NCBI GenBank assembly: GCA_016195985.1
Contig: JACPYP010000011.1
Coordinates: 62,001 to 126,000, forward strand
DNA length: 64,000 bases
Reading direction: 5' to 3'
Source of the DNA: Acidobacteriota bacterium
Lineage (GTDB): Bacteria > Acidobacteriota > Holophagae > Holophagales > Holophagaceae
The notes under the pieces were generated by a model. It was not told the DNA's origin, searched no databases, and worked only from the letters and a program-made list of their open reading frames with translations. Numbering within the stretch: the stretch's first letter is position 1; the number at the start of each line of letters is the position of its first letter. Position numbers and translations under genes: made by a program. This document shows, piece by piece, positions 1-6,996 of this stretch.

Positions 1-1
1 A

Positions 2-1222
2 AAATTTGGTCCGCCACCTTGGGAACTGATCAACGAAATTTTAAAACGGGCGAACCTTCCATATGAAGTTACAAGCCCTGAACTCGGAGATTATGATCTT
101 CCATACCGACTCCGACTGGTCGACAAACAGAAGCACGTAGAAATCTCAGTGAATGATCTGTCCTCTGGTGAAAAAGTTCTCATGTCACTTGCTCTTGCTA
201 TTTATAACACCCAAGAGGGCGGGTCGAAGCCAGAACTACTATTGCTTGATGAGCCAGATGCGCCACTTCACCCCCAATTTGCAAAACTCTTAATTGATAC
301 ACTTCACGAAACAATTGTTAAGAAGGCTGGTGTAAGTGTCATTGTTACTACTCACTCCCCTTCAACAGTTGCCATGGCACCCGACAACTCCGTATTCGAA
401 ATTGACCGTGATACCAAGATTCCGCGGATGGTAAGCAACGCCCACGCTGTTGAAGTTCTGACGGAAGGTATTGACTTTCTGCGTATTTCTTTTGAAAAAA
501 GAAAACAAATATTTGTCGAGAGTAAACTCGATGTCCAGTACTTCCAAAGACTTCATAATCTGCTTCGTAGAAAGTATAACTTCACATATCAACCAATTTT
601 TCTTGAGCCGCACAGCGGTTCATCCAACTGTAATGACGTTATCTCAATCATCGAAAAGCTTAGATCCTCTGGGAGTGACCTGGTTTGGGGAATTATTGAT
701 TTCGACTGTAAAAATTCCACGACTGAGAACATCTTTGTTCTCGGTGACGGCGTTAGGTATGCTATTGAAAATTATCTTCTTGATCCGCTGTATGTGAGCC
801 TTGCCCTGATTCGGCATGGAAAGAAGACATTTGGAGACTTTGGCGTAGGCAGCAAAAATGTATACACGGATGCAGTTGGCCTTGTACAGCAAGAGTGCCA
901 AACAATAGTAGAAAATTTTCTCGCAGTTGTAGGAATCACTTTTGATGATCTATGTCCTATCGTTCTTGAAAATGGAATGACTATCAACTATCCCAAGGCC
1001 TTCTTGTTACATCATGGTCATAATTATGAAACAAAAATTCAGTCTAAATTTATGGAATTGAACTCCATTTCAAAGGGGCAAGGTGACTCCGCCCTCAAGC
1101 TTGGTGTTATGCAAGTAATCGAGGAGTTCCCCCAATTTCTACCAACAGAATTGACAGCAACTTTCACAAAGGTAATTGGGCCTAACCTTCCGCTCATCTC
1201 GTACCCTATCGCTGCGCGCTAG
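2..1222 (+). CDS. OLD-like AAA ATPase with TOPRIM-type C-terminus, 5'-truncated by window edge
   Basis: The frame is open from base 2, so the N-terminus (Walker A) lies outside the window. Counting from the in-frame GTG at 149, an ABC-type signature LSSGEK sits at residues 4-9, Walker B LLLLDEP at 30-36 and a switch histidine in TTHSPS near 69. After this comes a TOPRIM-like pattern: VESKLD (E124, D128), DFD (D184, D186) and AIENYL (E207). This order matches OLD-family proteins, ATP-driven nucleases often found in antiphage systems such as Gabija (GajA). No partner gene is visible downstream; the next element is a degenerate attC. Base composition is AT-richer than the backbone, consistent with cassette-borne transfer. 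The ATPase class is confident; nuclease activity and a defence role are inferred. Confidence 0.72.
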   Translation, partial: KFGPPPWELINEILKRANLPYEVTSPELGDYDLPYRLRLVDKQKHVEISVNDLSSGEKVLMSLALAIYNTQEGGSKPELLLLDEPDAPLHPQFAKLLIDTLHETIVKKAGVSVIVTTHSPSTVAMAPDNSVFEIDRDTKIPRMVSNAHAVEVLTEGIDFLRISFEKRKQIFVESKLDVQYFQRLHNLLRRKYNFTYQPIFLEPHSGSSNCNDVISIIEKLRSSGSDLVWGIIDFDCKNSTTENIFVLGDGVRYAIENYLLDPLYVSLALIRHGKKTFGDFGVGSKNVYTDAVGLVQQECQTIVENFLAVVGITFDDLCPIVLENGMTINYPKAFLLHHGHNYETKIQSKFMELNSISKGQGDSALKLGVMQVIEEFPQFLPTELTATFTKVIGPNLPLISYPIAAR

Positions 1223-1232
1223 TGTCCTCAAA

Positions 1233-1285
1233 CAATTCTGCTATCAGGTTCCCGCAGCAATAGGGCCGGTTAGCTTCACTAGTAT
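1233..1285 (+). other. degenerate attC-like site 1
   Basis: After the ATPase stop the sequence keeps only the right part of the repeat seen elsewhere in the array (GGCCGGTTAGCTTCA near 1263-1278). The expected GTTAGG crossover box is replaced by CACTAG. It is shorter than the 124-bp copies, so it is probably an inactive or internally deleted site. Confidence 0.5.
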
Positions 1286-1312
1286 GTTTCCCTGTACCTG
1301 AGCAGGATCCCC

Positions 1313-1798
1313 ATGACGCCCGAACGCGCGGAACCCAGGGACCTGATTCGTACCCGGACAAAACGGATGCGCCTCCAGGTCACCCTCCGGCTGCGGCTGG
1401 AGGATGCCCAGGGGCGGACGGGCCATTCCGCCTGCAAGGCCCAGCAGAAGGTCCTGAAGGCCCTCCAATCCCAGGTGGCGGCCCTCGACAAGGCCATCGA
1501 GCGGCAGCTCCACCAGGTCGCGGACCTGGGGCATGCCGTTGACCTGCTCACCACGATTCCCGGGGTGGGCAAGGTGACGGCCGCCACGTTGCTGGGCGGG
1601 GCCGGAGATCTCCGGGCGTTCAGACGGGGGCGGCAGCTGACCGCCTTCGTCGGCGTCTCCCCACGACGCTATGACTCGGGCAGCAGTGTTCGAGGGCGCA
1701 CCCGCATGTGCCGGATCGGCGGAGCCCATGCCTGGACAGTGCTGTTCATGGCCGCCGTGGCTACCAGCCGCACCGCCACGCCGCTCGGAGACTTCTAG
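1313..1798 (+). pseudogene. IS110-family transposase fragment (Transposase_20 region)
   Basis: The 161-codon frame carries the helix-hairpin-helix region typical of IS110/IS116/IS902 transposases (TIPGVGKVTAATLL, then QLTAFVGVSPRRYDSG and a GGAHAW segment). The N-terminal DEDD catalytic domain is absent and the C-terminal helices are cut off at a stop, so it cannot encode an active enzyme. It is GC-rich, unlike the cassette genes on either side. Its right edge replaces the left half of the next attC, so the insertion or a later deletion damaged the array here. Confidence 0.75.
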
Positions 1799-1841
1799 CT
1801 TGCGGCGCACCCCTTGCGGCCTTGGCCCGCGCTGGGGCCAT

Positions 1842-1908
1842 GCGATCATTGGCTCGCGCAGGGAAAGCTGCTGGTACCCTTGCTTTCAAACAGACCACAT
1901 CGTTAGGC
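1842..1908 (+). other. attC right half (site 2), left half lost to the IS110 fragment
   Basis: This segment ends in GTTAGGC at 1902-1908, six bases before the next cassette start codon. It is clearly related to 5548-5614: both share TGCGATCATT, a CGCGCAGG block, TGCTTTCAAACAGACCACAT and CGTTAGG. The left box and left arm are missing because IS110-derived sequence abuts it. Confidence 0.7.
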
Positions 1909-1913
1909 CTCTC

Positions 1914-2561
1914 ATGTATTCAGTCGCCGCACCAAAATACTGGTCCCTCTACTGCCACGTCGGAGGCACCTCTGATTCCAGCACAGGGAAGACATATGGT
2001 ATTGGCTGTAGAGTCGGGCCCGGTCTCATCCTCACGGCTGCTCATGTGTATAAGCAGCACAAGTCACCAGCAGTCCTTCTTGGTGGTGGGGTGTGGAAAT
2101 GCTCGGTTGTAAAAGAATGGTCGAATCTAGACATTGCTCTTCTGAAAGCAGATGTCCTGCTAAAAAAAATGGATGAGATCGAGGAGCCAACTGATTTCCC
2201 GAGGCTTGCAGATAAAACCCCTACAATGGGAACTTCAATCGGCTACATTGGCTCGCTCAAATTGATGAATGAGTCTGGGCAAAAGGATGGAAGAACATAT
2301 TTCGGTCAGGGTCATGTCGCTTTCTTCGAGAAAGGGCTCCGGGGCCAAAACCTTGTCGCTATTGATGGCGGCGCTATTGAACAAGGATTCAGTGGAGGCC
2401 CGGCCTTTACCTCAGACGGCGTTTTGTGTGGCGTGATAGTAGAGGCTTTGCATTTCGCACCTAATCCCGGTAGCTCGGCTCCTCGAATAAACCCATTTCC
2501 ACTCGTTTCACCCATTGCTCCAATAAATTTGGAATTGCTCACTTTACTCAAAGAGGCCTAA
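1914..2561 (+). CDS. cassette-borne trypsin-like serine protease without signal peptide
   Basis: The predicted 215-residue protein has the S1/HtrA-type triad in order: His in LTAAHVY (about residue 42), Asp in NLDIALLKAD (about 78) and Ser in the GFSGGPAF oxyanion motif (about 163). The ATG at 1914 follows the GTTAGGC attC end by five bases, as expected for a cassette gene, although the frame is open further upstream. No signal peptide or membrane segment is visible, so it should act in the cytoplasm. No PDZ domain follows, unlike DegP/HtrA. Signal-less trypsin-like domains occur as effectors in bacterial conflict systems, but a protein-processing role is equally possible. The stop codon lies inside the next attC box. 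Confidence 0.8.
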   Translation: MYSVAAPKYWSLYCHVGGTSDSSTGKTYGIGCRVGPGLILTAAHVYKQHKSPAVLLGGGVWKCSVVKEWSNLDIALLKADVLLKKMDEIEEPTDFPRLADKTPTMGTSIGYIGSLKLMNESGQKDGRTYFGQGHVAFFEKGLRGQNLVAIDGGAIEQGFSGGPAFTSDGVLCGVIVEALHFAPNPGSSAPRINPFPLVSPIAPINLELLTLLKEA

Positions 2562-2679
2562 CCCTGCGCTCAAGTCAGACCCCGCCTGCATTGCCACCTG
2601 ATCTCTCTCAACATTTCGCTATCTCGGCTCCGCTCATCGTCTCGGTGCAGGCGTGGCCGCTTAGCTTCAACCGTTAGGT
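2556..2679 (+). other. attC recombination site 3 (124 bp)
   Basis: Left box GCCTAAC at 2556-2562 and right box GTTAGGT at 2673-2679 are near-complementary. Inside are a left arm (GCGCTCAAGTC) and a right arm (GGCCGCTTAGCTTCAA), the layout of integron attC sites. The spacing is the same in sites 4, 5 and 6. Confidence 0.88.
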
Positions 2680-2724
2680 TGTTTCCCTTCGTCAGAGAAT
2701 CACTTCTAGTTACCGGGGTGCCTC

Positions 2725-3204
2725 ATGAACATGCCGAAACATTTGCTAGTATCCTCAGCCTTCGGGGCTACGCTACTGGGTTTCACATTGCTTCATATTT
2801 CATGTGCGCATGAACGAACTGGGGTGGAACTCAAGACGGTCACCGCCATGCTTAAGCAACAGGCTGATCGCTGGGATCAGGACATCATCAAGAAGGATCT
2901 CTCCGCGATTGCCAAAAACATGAGTGAAGACTTCCGTCACATAAGCAACAAAGGTGCTATCTCAAACAAGGAAACATTCCTTCAAGAGATCGTTTCGCCC
3001 GATTTAGTTATCCATCCTTACACTGTTGAGGACTTTGATATTCGGGTTTATGGCAATTGTGCTCTGCTTTGTGGACGAACAAAAATGACAGGATCATACA
3101 AGGGCAACCCTTTCCAGTCTTATTACCGGTATGTCGACACTTATACTCTCAGCAACGGTCAATGGAAGGTCTGCAATGTTCAGATCACCAATATCCCAGA
3201 ATAA
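2725..3204 (+). CDS. secreted NTF2-like (DUF4440/SnoaL-type) cassette protein
   Basis: A 159-residue product with a hydrophobic signal segment (residues about 5-25) ending in HISC, a possible but non-canonical lipoprotein box. The mature part follows the DUF4440 NTF2-like pattern: an amphipathic helix (LKQQADRWDQDIIKKDL), an early LSAIAKNMSEDF segment, and a beta-rich end containing YRYVDTYTLSNGQWKV. Such domains form small cone-shaped folds that bind ligands or act as enzymes; no specific reaction can be assigned. It is flanked by attC sites 3 and 4 and has no neighbouring partner. Composition is markedly AT-richer than the backbone. Fold assignment is fairly secure, function unknown. Confidence 0.75.
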   Translation: MNMPKHLLVSSAFGATLLGFTLLHISCAHERTGVELKTVTAMLKQQADRWDQDIIKKDLSAIAKNMSEDFRHISNKGAISNKETFLQEIVSPDLVIHPYTVEDFDIRVYGNCALLCGRTKMTGSYKGNPFQSYYRYVDTYTLSNGQWKVCNVQITNIPE

Positions 3205-3211
3205 TCCCGCA

Positions 3212-3335
3212 ACCTAACTCTCCGCTCAAGTCGGACCCAACCTGCACGGCCTACTTTCCTCTCTCTTGGTACATCTTTCCCGTCTTCGTTCAGCTTTTCG
3301 GCCGCAGGTTGGGCCGCTTAGCTTCATCGTTAGGC
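3212..3335 (+). other. attC recombination site 4 (124 bp)
   Basis: ACCTAAC at 3212-3218 and GTTAGGC at 3329-3335 bound the same arms as site 3 (CCGCTCAAGTCGGACCC on the left, GGGCCGCTTAGCTTCATC on the right). The central spacer differs from the other copies. Confidence 0.9.
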
Positions 3336-3359
3336 ATCTTCCAAGGAGCCCCAATCCGA

Positions 3360-3683
3360 ATGGTCACCCCCAGGTCAACCAAGGCGCTTTACTGGTCCTT
3401 CTGGGCTATTCCGCTCTTGCTCTTCATCGCTGGCCTCATTGGTCACTGGCCTGGGTGGATTGAACGTTCTCTAATATGGGTCGGGTTTCCCTGGAGCCTT
3501 GTTACCTTCGATATTTCGGTTCATATCGAAACGGCCTGGCACTTTGGCTGGGTTGTCTTCTTTACGCAGATTGGGTTGTTCGTTGTTGTACCCGCAGTTT
3601 TGGACTACTTTCTGTTCTTTTCTCCACTTCTCAAGCTCTGGCAACGCAGGCACGTTGGAGAACGAAATACTCCAAGGTGCTAG
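3360..3683 (+). CDS. small cassette-encoded membrane protein
   Basis: The frame is open from 3057, but the region before 3360 is the previous gene in another frame plus attC 4. The ATG at 3360 is preceded by AAGGAG about 14 bases upstream and follows the attC right box by 24 bases, so it is the likely start of a 107-residue product. Three hydrophobic stretches are visible (about residues 9-28, 35-52 and 64-88), suggesting two or three membrane spans. No family is recognised. The stop lies five bases before the next attC box, the typical tight cassette packing. Confidence 0.6.
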   Translation: MVTPRSTKALYWSFWAIPLLLFIAGLIGHWPGWIERSLIWVGFPWSLVTFDISVHIETAWHFGWVVFFTQIGLFVVVPAVLDYFLFFSPLLKLWQRRHVGERNTPRC

Positions 3684-3688
3684 CTCAG

Positions 3689-3812
3689 GCCTAACCCCTA
3701 GCTCAACTTGGACCCCGCCTGCATTGCCTTCCGTTCCTTCTCTTCGTCTCGCTTCCTCGGCTCCGCTCATCGCTTCACCACAGGCGGCGCCGGTTAGCTC
3801 TAATGGTTAGGC
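3689..3812 (+). other. attC recombination site 5 (124 bp)
   Basis: GCCTAAC at 3689-3695 and GTTAGGC at 3806-3812 are exact inverse complements. The arms match sites 3 and 4 (CTAGCTCAACTTGGACCCC, CGCCGGTTAGCTCTAATG). Confidence 0.9.
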
Positions 3813-3818
3813 GGCCAC

Positions 3819-4286
3819 ATGAACCAAGGTTTCACCGTAGTCATCGTTCTAACGGCGATTGTCGGCCTCGTTTGGTTCTTTCGGTCTCGTGTTGCGAAAG
3901 AGTGGCAAATCCAGCCTGAGGACATTCCAAATGTGATTTCGAAGCTCAAGTCAGGTAACTCCACTTTAGCCTGGGCCCAAGTCATTGCTGTAACCGATCC
4001 CAATCTGAAAGACTCAGATATTGCACTCGATTACTCGGTATCCGATGGTCAGTTGGAGTTCAATTGGTGCCTGCTTGCGCCGAAGAACATCGAAGACAAA
4101 TTCGTTGTGATCGATTTTATGAACCGGAATGGACATACACCCATCGAGATGGTGGCAGAAAATGGTTGCCCCCTTATCAAGGTCACTGGGGCAAATATTG
4201 AGTCGTTGGCCAATCGGATATTGGTCGAAATCTATCATACTGGTGGTCCACTCACCCTAATCGGCGAGGGCTTTGAGTGGCCATAA
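3819..4286 (+). CDS. cassette protein with N-terminal membrane anchor, unknown function
   Basis: Predicted 155 residues. The first about 22 residues form one hydrophobic span (MNQGFTVVIVLTAIVGLVWF) followed by FRSRVAK, a positive-inside signature that suggests an anchor with a cytoplasmic soluble domain. The remainder is mixed alpha/beta without a motif I recognise. The ATG lies seven bases after the attC 5 right box, leaving almost no room for a ribosome site, so translation may depend on upstream read-through or a weak site. Low GC and placement between attC sites mark it as a cassette gene. Confidence 0.65.
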   Translation: MNQGFTVVIVLTAIVGLVWFFRSRVAKEWQIQPEDIPNVISKLKSGNSTLAWAQVIAVTDPNLKDSDIALDYSVSDGQLEFNWCLLAPKNIEDKFVVIDFMNRNGHTPIEMVAENGCPLIKVTGANIESLANRILVEIYHTGGPLTLIGEGFEWP

Positions 4287-4298
4287 CAAGTGTCCCGC

Positions 4299-4422
4299 GC
4301 CGAACCTTCCGCTCATCTCGGACCCCGCCTGCATTGTCTTCCGCTCTTTCTCTTCTTTCCGCTTCCTCGGCTTCGCTCATCGCCTCGGTACAGGTGGTGC
4401 CGGTTAGCTTCATACGTTAGCC
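4299..4422 (+). other. attC recombination site 6 (124 bp, degenerate boxes)
   Basis: The repeat runs from GCCGAAC (4299-4305) to GTTAGCC (4416-4422), again exactly 124 bp. One base in each box departs from the RYYYAAC/GTTRRRY consensus, but the arms (CCGCTCATCTCGGACCCC, GCCGGTTAGCTTCATAC) are conserved. Confidence 0.82.
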
Positions 4423-4446
4423 CGCTTTCAACCACGCAGAGTTCCT

Positions 4447-4785
4447 ATGGCAACCAAAAAAGACAAATCGTTCGTTGGTCGGTGGCGAATCACATATATG
4501 GAAGAGTGGGATCAGGATTACGTTGGTCTCGTCACCGAAGGTTTCATTGAATTCGATCAAGAGGACTCTGGTGAGTTCCAATTCGGCACTGTCCATGGAT
4601 TTTTGGACTGTCGAATTGAGCAACATGGCAAAGAAACTCGAATCGAGTTCTCGTGGGATGGCGAGAATGATACAGATCCTGGGTGTGGCCGAGGGTGGGC
4701 CTCCATTGAAGATGATCGGCTTGTAGGCCATCTGTATATCCATATGGCTGATGACTCGGAATTCGTAGCCGAGAAAGTAAAATGA
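4447..4785 (+). CDS. small conserved hypothetical protein of the GRWRI-type family
   Basis: A 112-residue soluble protein that opens with FVGRWRITYMEEWDQDYV and continues with a beta-rich pattern (GFIEFDQ, FQFGTVHGFLDCRIE, RIEFSWDGENDTDPGCGRG). From memory this matches a widespread family of small bacterial hypotheticals with conserved GRWRI, WDQD and FSWxG motifs; no function is established that I know of. No signal peptide or membrane span. It sits alone between attC 6 and attC 7. Its wide distribution fits repeated transfer as a cassette. Confidence 0.72.
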   Translation: MATKKDKSFVGRWRITYMEEWDQDYVGLVTEGFIEFDQEDSGEFQFGTVHGFLDCRIEQHGKETRIEFSWDGENDTDPGCGRGWASIEDDRLVGHLYIHMADDSEFVAEKVK

Positions 4786-4807
4786 ATACTGAACGTGAGT
4801 CGGCGCG

Positions 4808-4927
4808 GTCTAACCCTCCGCTCAAGTCGGACCCCGCCAGTATTGCGTTCTGCTCTCTCTCAACATTTCGCTACCTCGGCTCCGCTCATCGTCTCGGTGC
4901 AGGCGCGGCCGCTTAACTTCACTAGGA
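4808..4927 (+). other. attC site 7 with eroded right box
   Basis: The left box GTCTAAC (4808-4814) and both arms are intact, and the inner sequence is almost the same as site 3 (TCTCTCAACATTTCGCTA). The right end reads CTTCACTAGGAG instead of CTTCAACCGTTAGG, so the crossover GTT is lost and the site is about four bases short. Confidence 0.75.
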
Positions 4928-4938
4928 GCTCCCCCGCC

Positions 4939-5484
4939 ATGATCCAAGAATCGAGCAATCGATCGACTGATACCTCAACCCGGAAGCTGACGAACCTGGT
5001 TCGAGTCCTTGTAGTTCTTGCGACCATCAATCTAATTGCAACAGTATTTCTTGGGCTCGCTCCATCTCTTTTCGTAAGCAGACTGAACCAACAGATTACT
5101 ACTCACCAAATGGGCGCATCTGAAGATCCGCTCAATGATTTTCATGCATTTCCAATTTCGAAGCAGGTCGAATCCGCCTCTCTAATCATGCGGACTGAGT
5201 ACCAGAAAACCGACGGCCGCATCAAATGCATCATCGTGGAAATACTCAAGCAAACACCGAACACCAAGTTCTACTACAAGATCGGCGATGAATATCCGGA
5301 GCTTGGCCGAATGCGAGAGCTCGACACAGAGTATGAGGCGGGCCAAATTGCTTTCTTTGTCGGTTCTCCGGCATCAATGAGGTACGCAACGAGCTATGCG
5401 AATGGTCACCTTGGCGGAGCGAATGGTCCTTCTATCGAGGAACTTCGTCAAATAATCAAAGCCCATCCACCCAAGCGCTCCTGA
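4939..5484 (+). CDS. cassette protein with one N-terminal membrane span, unknown function
   Basis: The ATG at 4939 is preceded by AGGAGCT (4924-4930) and gives a 181-residue product; the longer frame from 4795 would read through attC 7. A polar N-terminus rich in Ser/Thr is followed by one membrane span at residues about 19-41 (LVRVLVVLATINLIATVFLG), then a soluble domain with SASLIMRTEYQ and an LKQTPNTKFYYKIGDEYP segment. No family recognised. It ends within a degenerate attC. The AGGAG ribosome site was created where the crossover box eroded, so this gene may now be fixed next to the previous cassette. Confidence 0.62.
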   Translation: MIQESSNRSTDTSTRKLTNLVRVLVVLATINLIATVFLGLAPSLFVSRLNQQITTHQMGASEDPLNDFHAFPISKQVESASLIMRTEYQKTDGRIKCIIVEILKQTPNTKFYYKIGDEYPELGRMRELDTEYEAGQIAFFVGSPASMRYATSYANGHLGGANGPSIEELRQIIKAHPPKRS

Positions 5485-5614
5485 CCCTCCGCTGCACTCG
5501 GACCCCGCCTGCATTGCCTTCCGCTCTCTTGGTTCGCGTTGTGCCTGTGCGATCATTTGCCCGCGCAGGAGAAGCCCCCGGATCCATGCTTTCAAACAGA
5601 CCACATCGTTAGGG
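5479..5614 (+). other. hybrid attC site 8 (about 136 bp)
   Basis: The left half (CCTCCGCTGCACTCGGACCCCG) resembles sites 3-7, but the right half from about 5548 is of the site-2 type, ending CAGACCACATCGTTAGGG (GTTAGGG at 5608-5614). The left box is degenerate (CCTGAC). The two half-types in one site suggest recombination between attC families. Confidence 0.72.
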
Positions 5615-5731
5615 CTCAACCATGCAACCCCCGAATCAAGCGAATCACCAGAGATAGAACTGAACCTGGCTTCCACTGGAGAAGATCACATTTCATACTC
5701 TCGCCAAGGGCGGCCAGTTTTACACGTTCCT

Positions 5732-6246
5732 ATGCCTTCTATTCCAAAGATCGAACCCGTCCTAGGTGAAACAGATATCGGGAGCGACGAGGCAGAACAT
5801 ACGGTTGGCATCTTCTTCATCATCTCGGTGGTCCCAGCCATCATTTCGATGGCTCTCGGCCACGGGGGTGGGGACGTCCTCGGACTAGCAATATCCATTT
5901 ACCTTGGCATCGGGTTGATCCGTGGCAATGATTTTGTTCATCAATGGGTTTTCGCCATCTGCCTAGCTAACCTGGTCATTAGTGCCATCGCAGCCTTGGC
6001 TTTTCCTCATTCAATCGTGTTCACCATTGGGATCATTGCTCAGAATATTGCGCTGCTGACCTTAGTCTCCGGGAAGGCGCTTTCCAGGACGACCTACCGC
6101 ATTTCTGTAGGTGGTGTCGTAAATCGGTACGTTGATCGGTTTCGTTGGAGCGTTGGTCCATTGAGGGTCCAGGCCCGAACCCTCCCCTCAAGGCAGACCC
6201 CGCCTGCGTTGCCTTCCGCTCTCTCAGCGTCCCGCTTCCTCGGCTC
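5732..6246 (+). pseudogene. last cassette gene: four-span membrane protein lacking its own stop
   Basis: From the ATG at 5732 a membrane protein is encoded with four hydrophobic spans (GIFFIISVVPAIISMAL, VLGLAISIYLGIGLI, VFAICLANLVISAIAAL, IVFTIGIIAQNIALLTLV). The frame is open upstream to the attC 8 end, so the true start could be earlier and non-ATG. No stop occurs before the truncated attC 9. The frame continues through attC and IS remnants into the backbone gene at 6602 and only ends at 6973, a nominal 413-codon frame. The original C-terminus has probably been lost. No family recognised. Confidence 0.5.
6174..6246 (+). other. truncated attC site 9
   Basis: The sequence follows the array repeat from CCCGAAC (6174-6180) through CCTCCCCTCAAGGCAGACC and CTTCCTCGGCTC, then stops matching at about 6246 where IS-derived sequence begins. 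The right arm and GTT box are missing, so this is the broken distal end of the array. Confidence 0.75.
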
Positions 6247-6455
6247 AGCCTGCGCCAACAGGTCATTCCGCAGCCGCAACCCATCTCCTTCGAAGGGTCT
6301 GCCCAGCGTATGCCTGTCTTCAGAACGAACAGGATCCCTCGAAGCGCGTTCTGATCTGGAAGACGCGGACGCCCTCCATCCGGTTTTGCCACCGGCGGCG
6401 GCAGAAGCGGAACGATTCGATCCCAAAGCTCGGTGGGCAAGATCGCACGTGCCAT
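6243..6455 (-). pseudogene. IS5-type transposase N-terminal fragment (DUF4096-like)
   Basis: Reading leftwards from the ATG at 6455, about 70 codons give the N-terminal domain of IS5-group transposases: LPTELWDRIVPLLPPP, GRPRLPDQNALRGILFVL, KTGIRW, then TCWRRL. The DDE catalytic part is missing because the fragment runs into attC 9 sequence. It is GC-rich like the backbone. It marks the border between the cassette array and the chromosome and probably mediated the deletion that ended the array. Confidence 0.75.
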
Positions 6456-6601
6456 CCAAGGACACCATGCATCCCGGCGACCTTGCACAAGGGGTTTGGT
6501 TGCCACTTCTGAACCGCCGGGTTTTGGCGGGAACCGGGACGGCGGGTTGTGACTTTGTGTTTCGGATAAAACGGTATGATTTATCGTCAACCGGAGTTCC
6601 C

Positions 6602-6973
6602 ATGGCTGCCCTTTGCCTTCTCCCCGCCCAGTTCTCGCTGCTCCTGCTGGCCGCCCTGTTCATGCGGATGGGGATTCCCCTGATCCTCATCGTTCCGCTC
6701 ACTCTGATGCTCATGCTGGCGCTGCTGGTGCCTTGGGCGGAAGTGCGGGCCCTGATGACGGGGGCCCTGGGCGTCGGCGCCCTCATCTGGGGGTTCATGA
6801 CCTGGCTGCGCGTGCAGGAGCGGCTGGCCTACGGCGAGCCTTGGTCCCGGCTCGCGGGAATCCTCGCGGGGGTGACGCTGTTCACGGCCTGGTCGGCCTG
6901 GCTGGTGTGGGGCAGCCGGAAGCGGATCCAGCAGCGGCTGCGAGCCGCGGCCGGTGCTGGGCCTTCAGTCTGA
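6602..6973 (+). CDS. small integral membrane protein, unknown function
   Basis: A 123-residue GC-rich gene starting at ATG 6602 behind GGAGTTCCC. Hydrophobic segments at about residues 4-24, 26-44, 49-70 and 85-107 suggest four spans, with a basic C-terminal tail (GSRKRIQQRLRAA). No family is recognised. It lies immediately after the IS5 fragment and is the first backbone gene. It happens to be in frame with the last cassette gene, but its own ribosome site and the change in codon usage argue for independent translation. Confidence 0.65.
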   Translation: MAALCLLPAQFSLLLLAALFMRMGIPLILIVPLTLMLMLALLVPWAEVRALMTGALGVGALIWGFMTWLRVQERLAYGEPWSRLAGILAGVTLFTAWSAWLVWGSRKRIQQRLRAAAGAGPSV

Positions 6974-6996
6974 AGAGCCGCCTCGCTTGGCGGGTT

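Noticed and set aside
644-987. Minus-strand frames of 71-85 codons opposite the ATPase gene
   Set aside because: No ribosome site or motif, and they oppose conserved TOPRIM coding sequence.
3057-3359. Longer N-terminus for the cassette membrane protein at 3360
   Set aside because: The extra region overlaps the NTF2-like gene out of frame and crosses attC 4.
1-6455. CRISPR array
   Set aside because: The repeats are about 124 bp, spaced by whole genes, and have attC end boxes; no short regular repeats exist.
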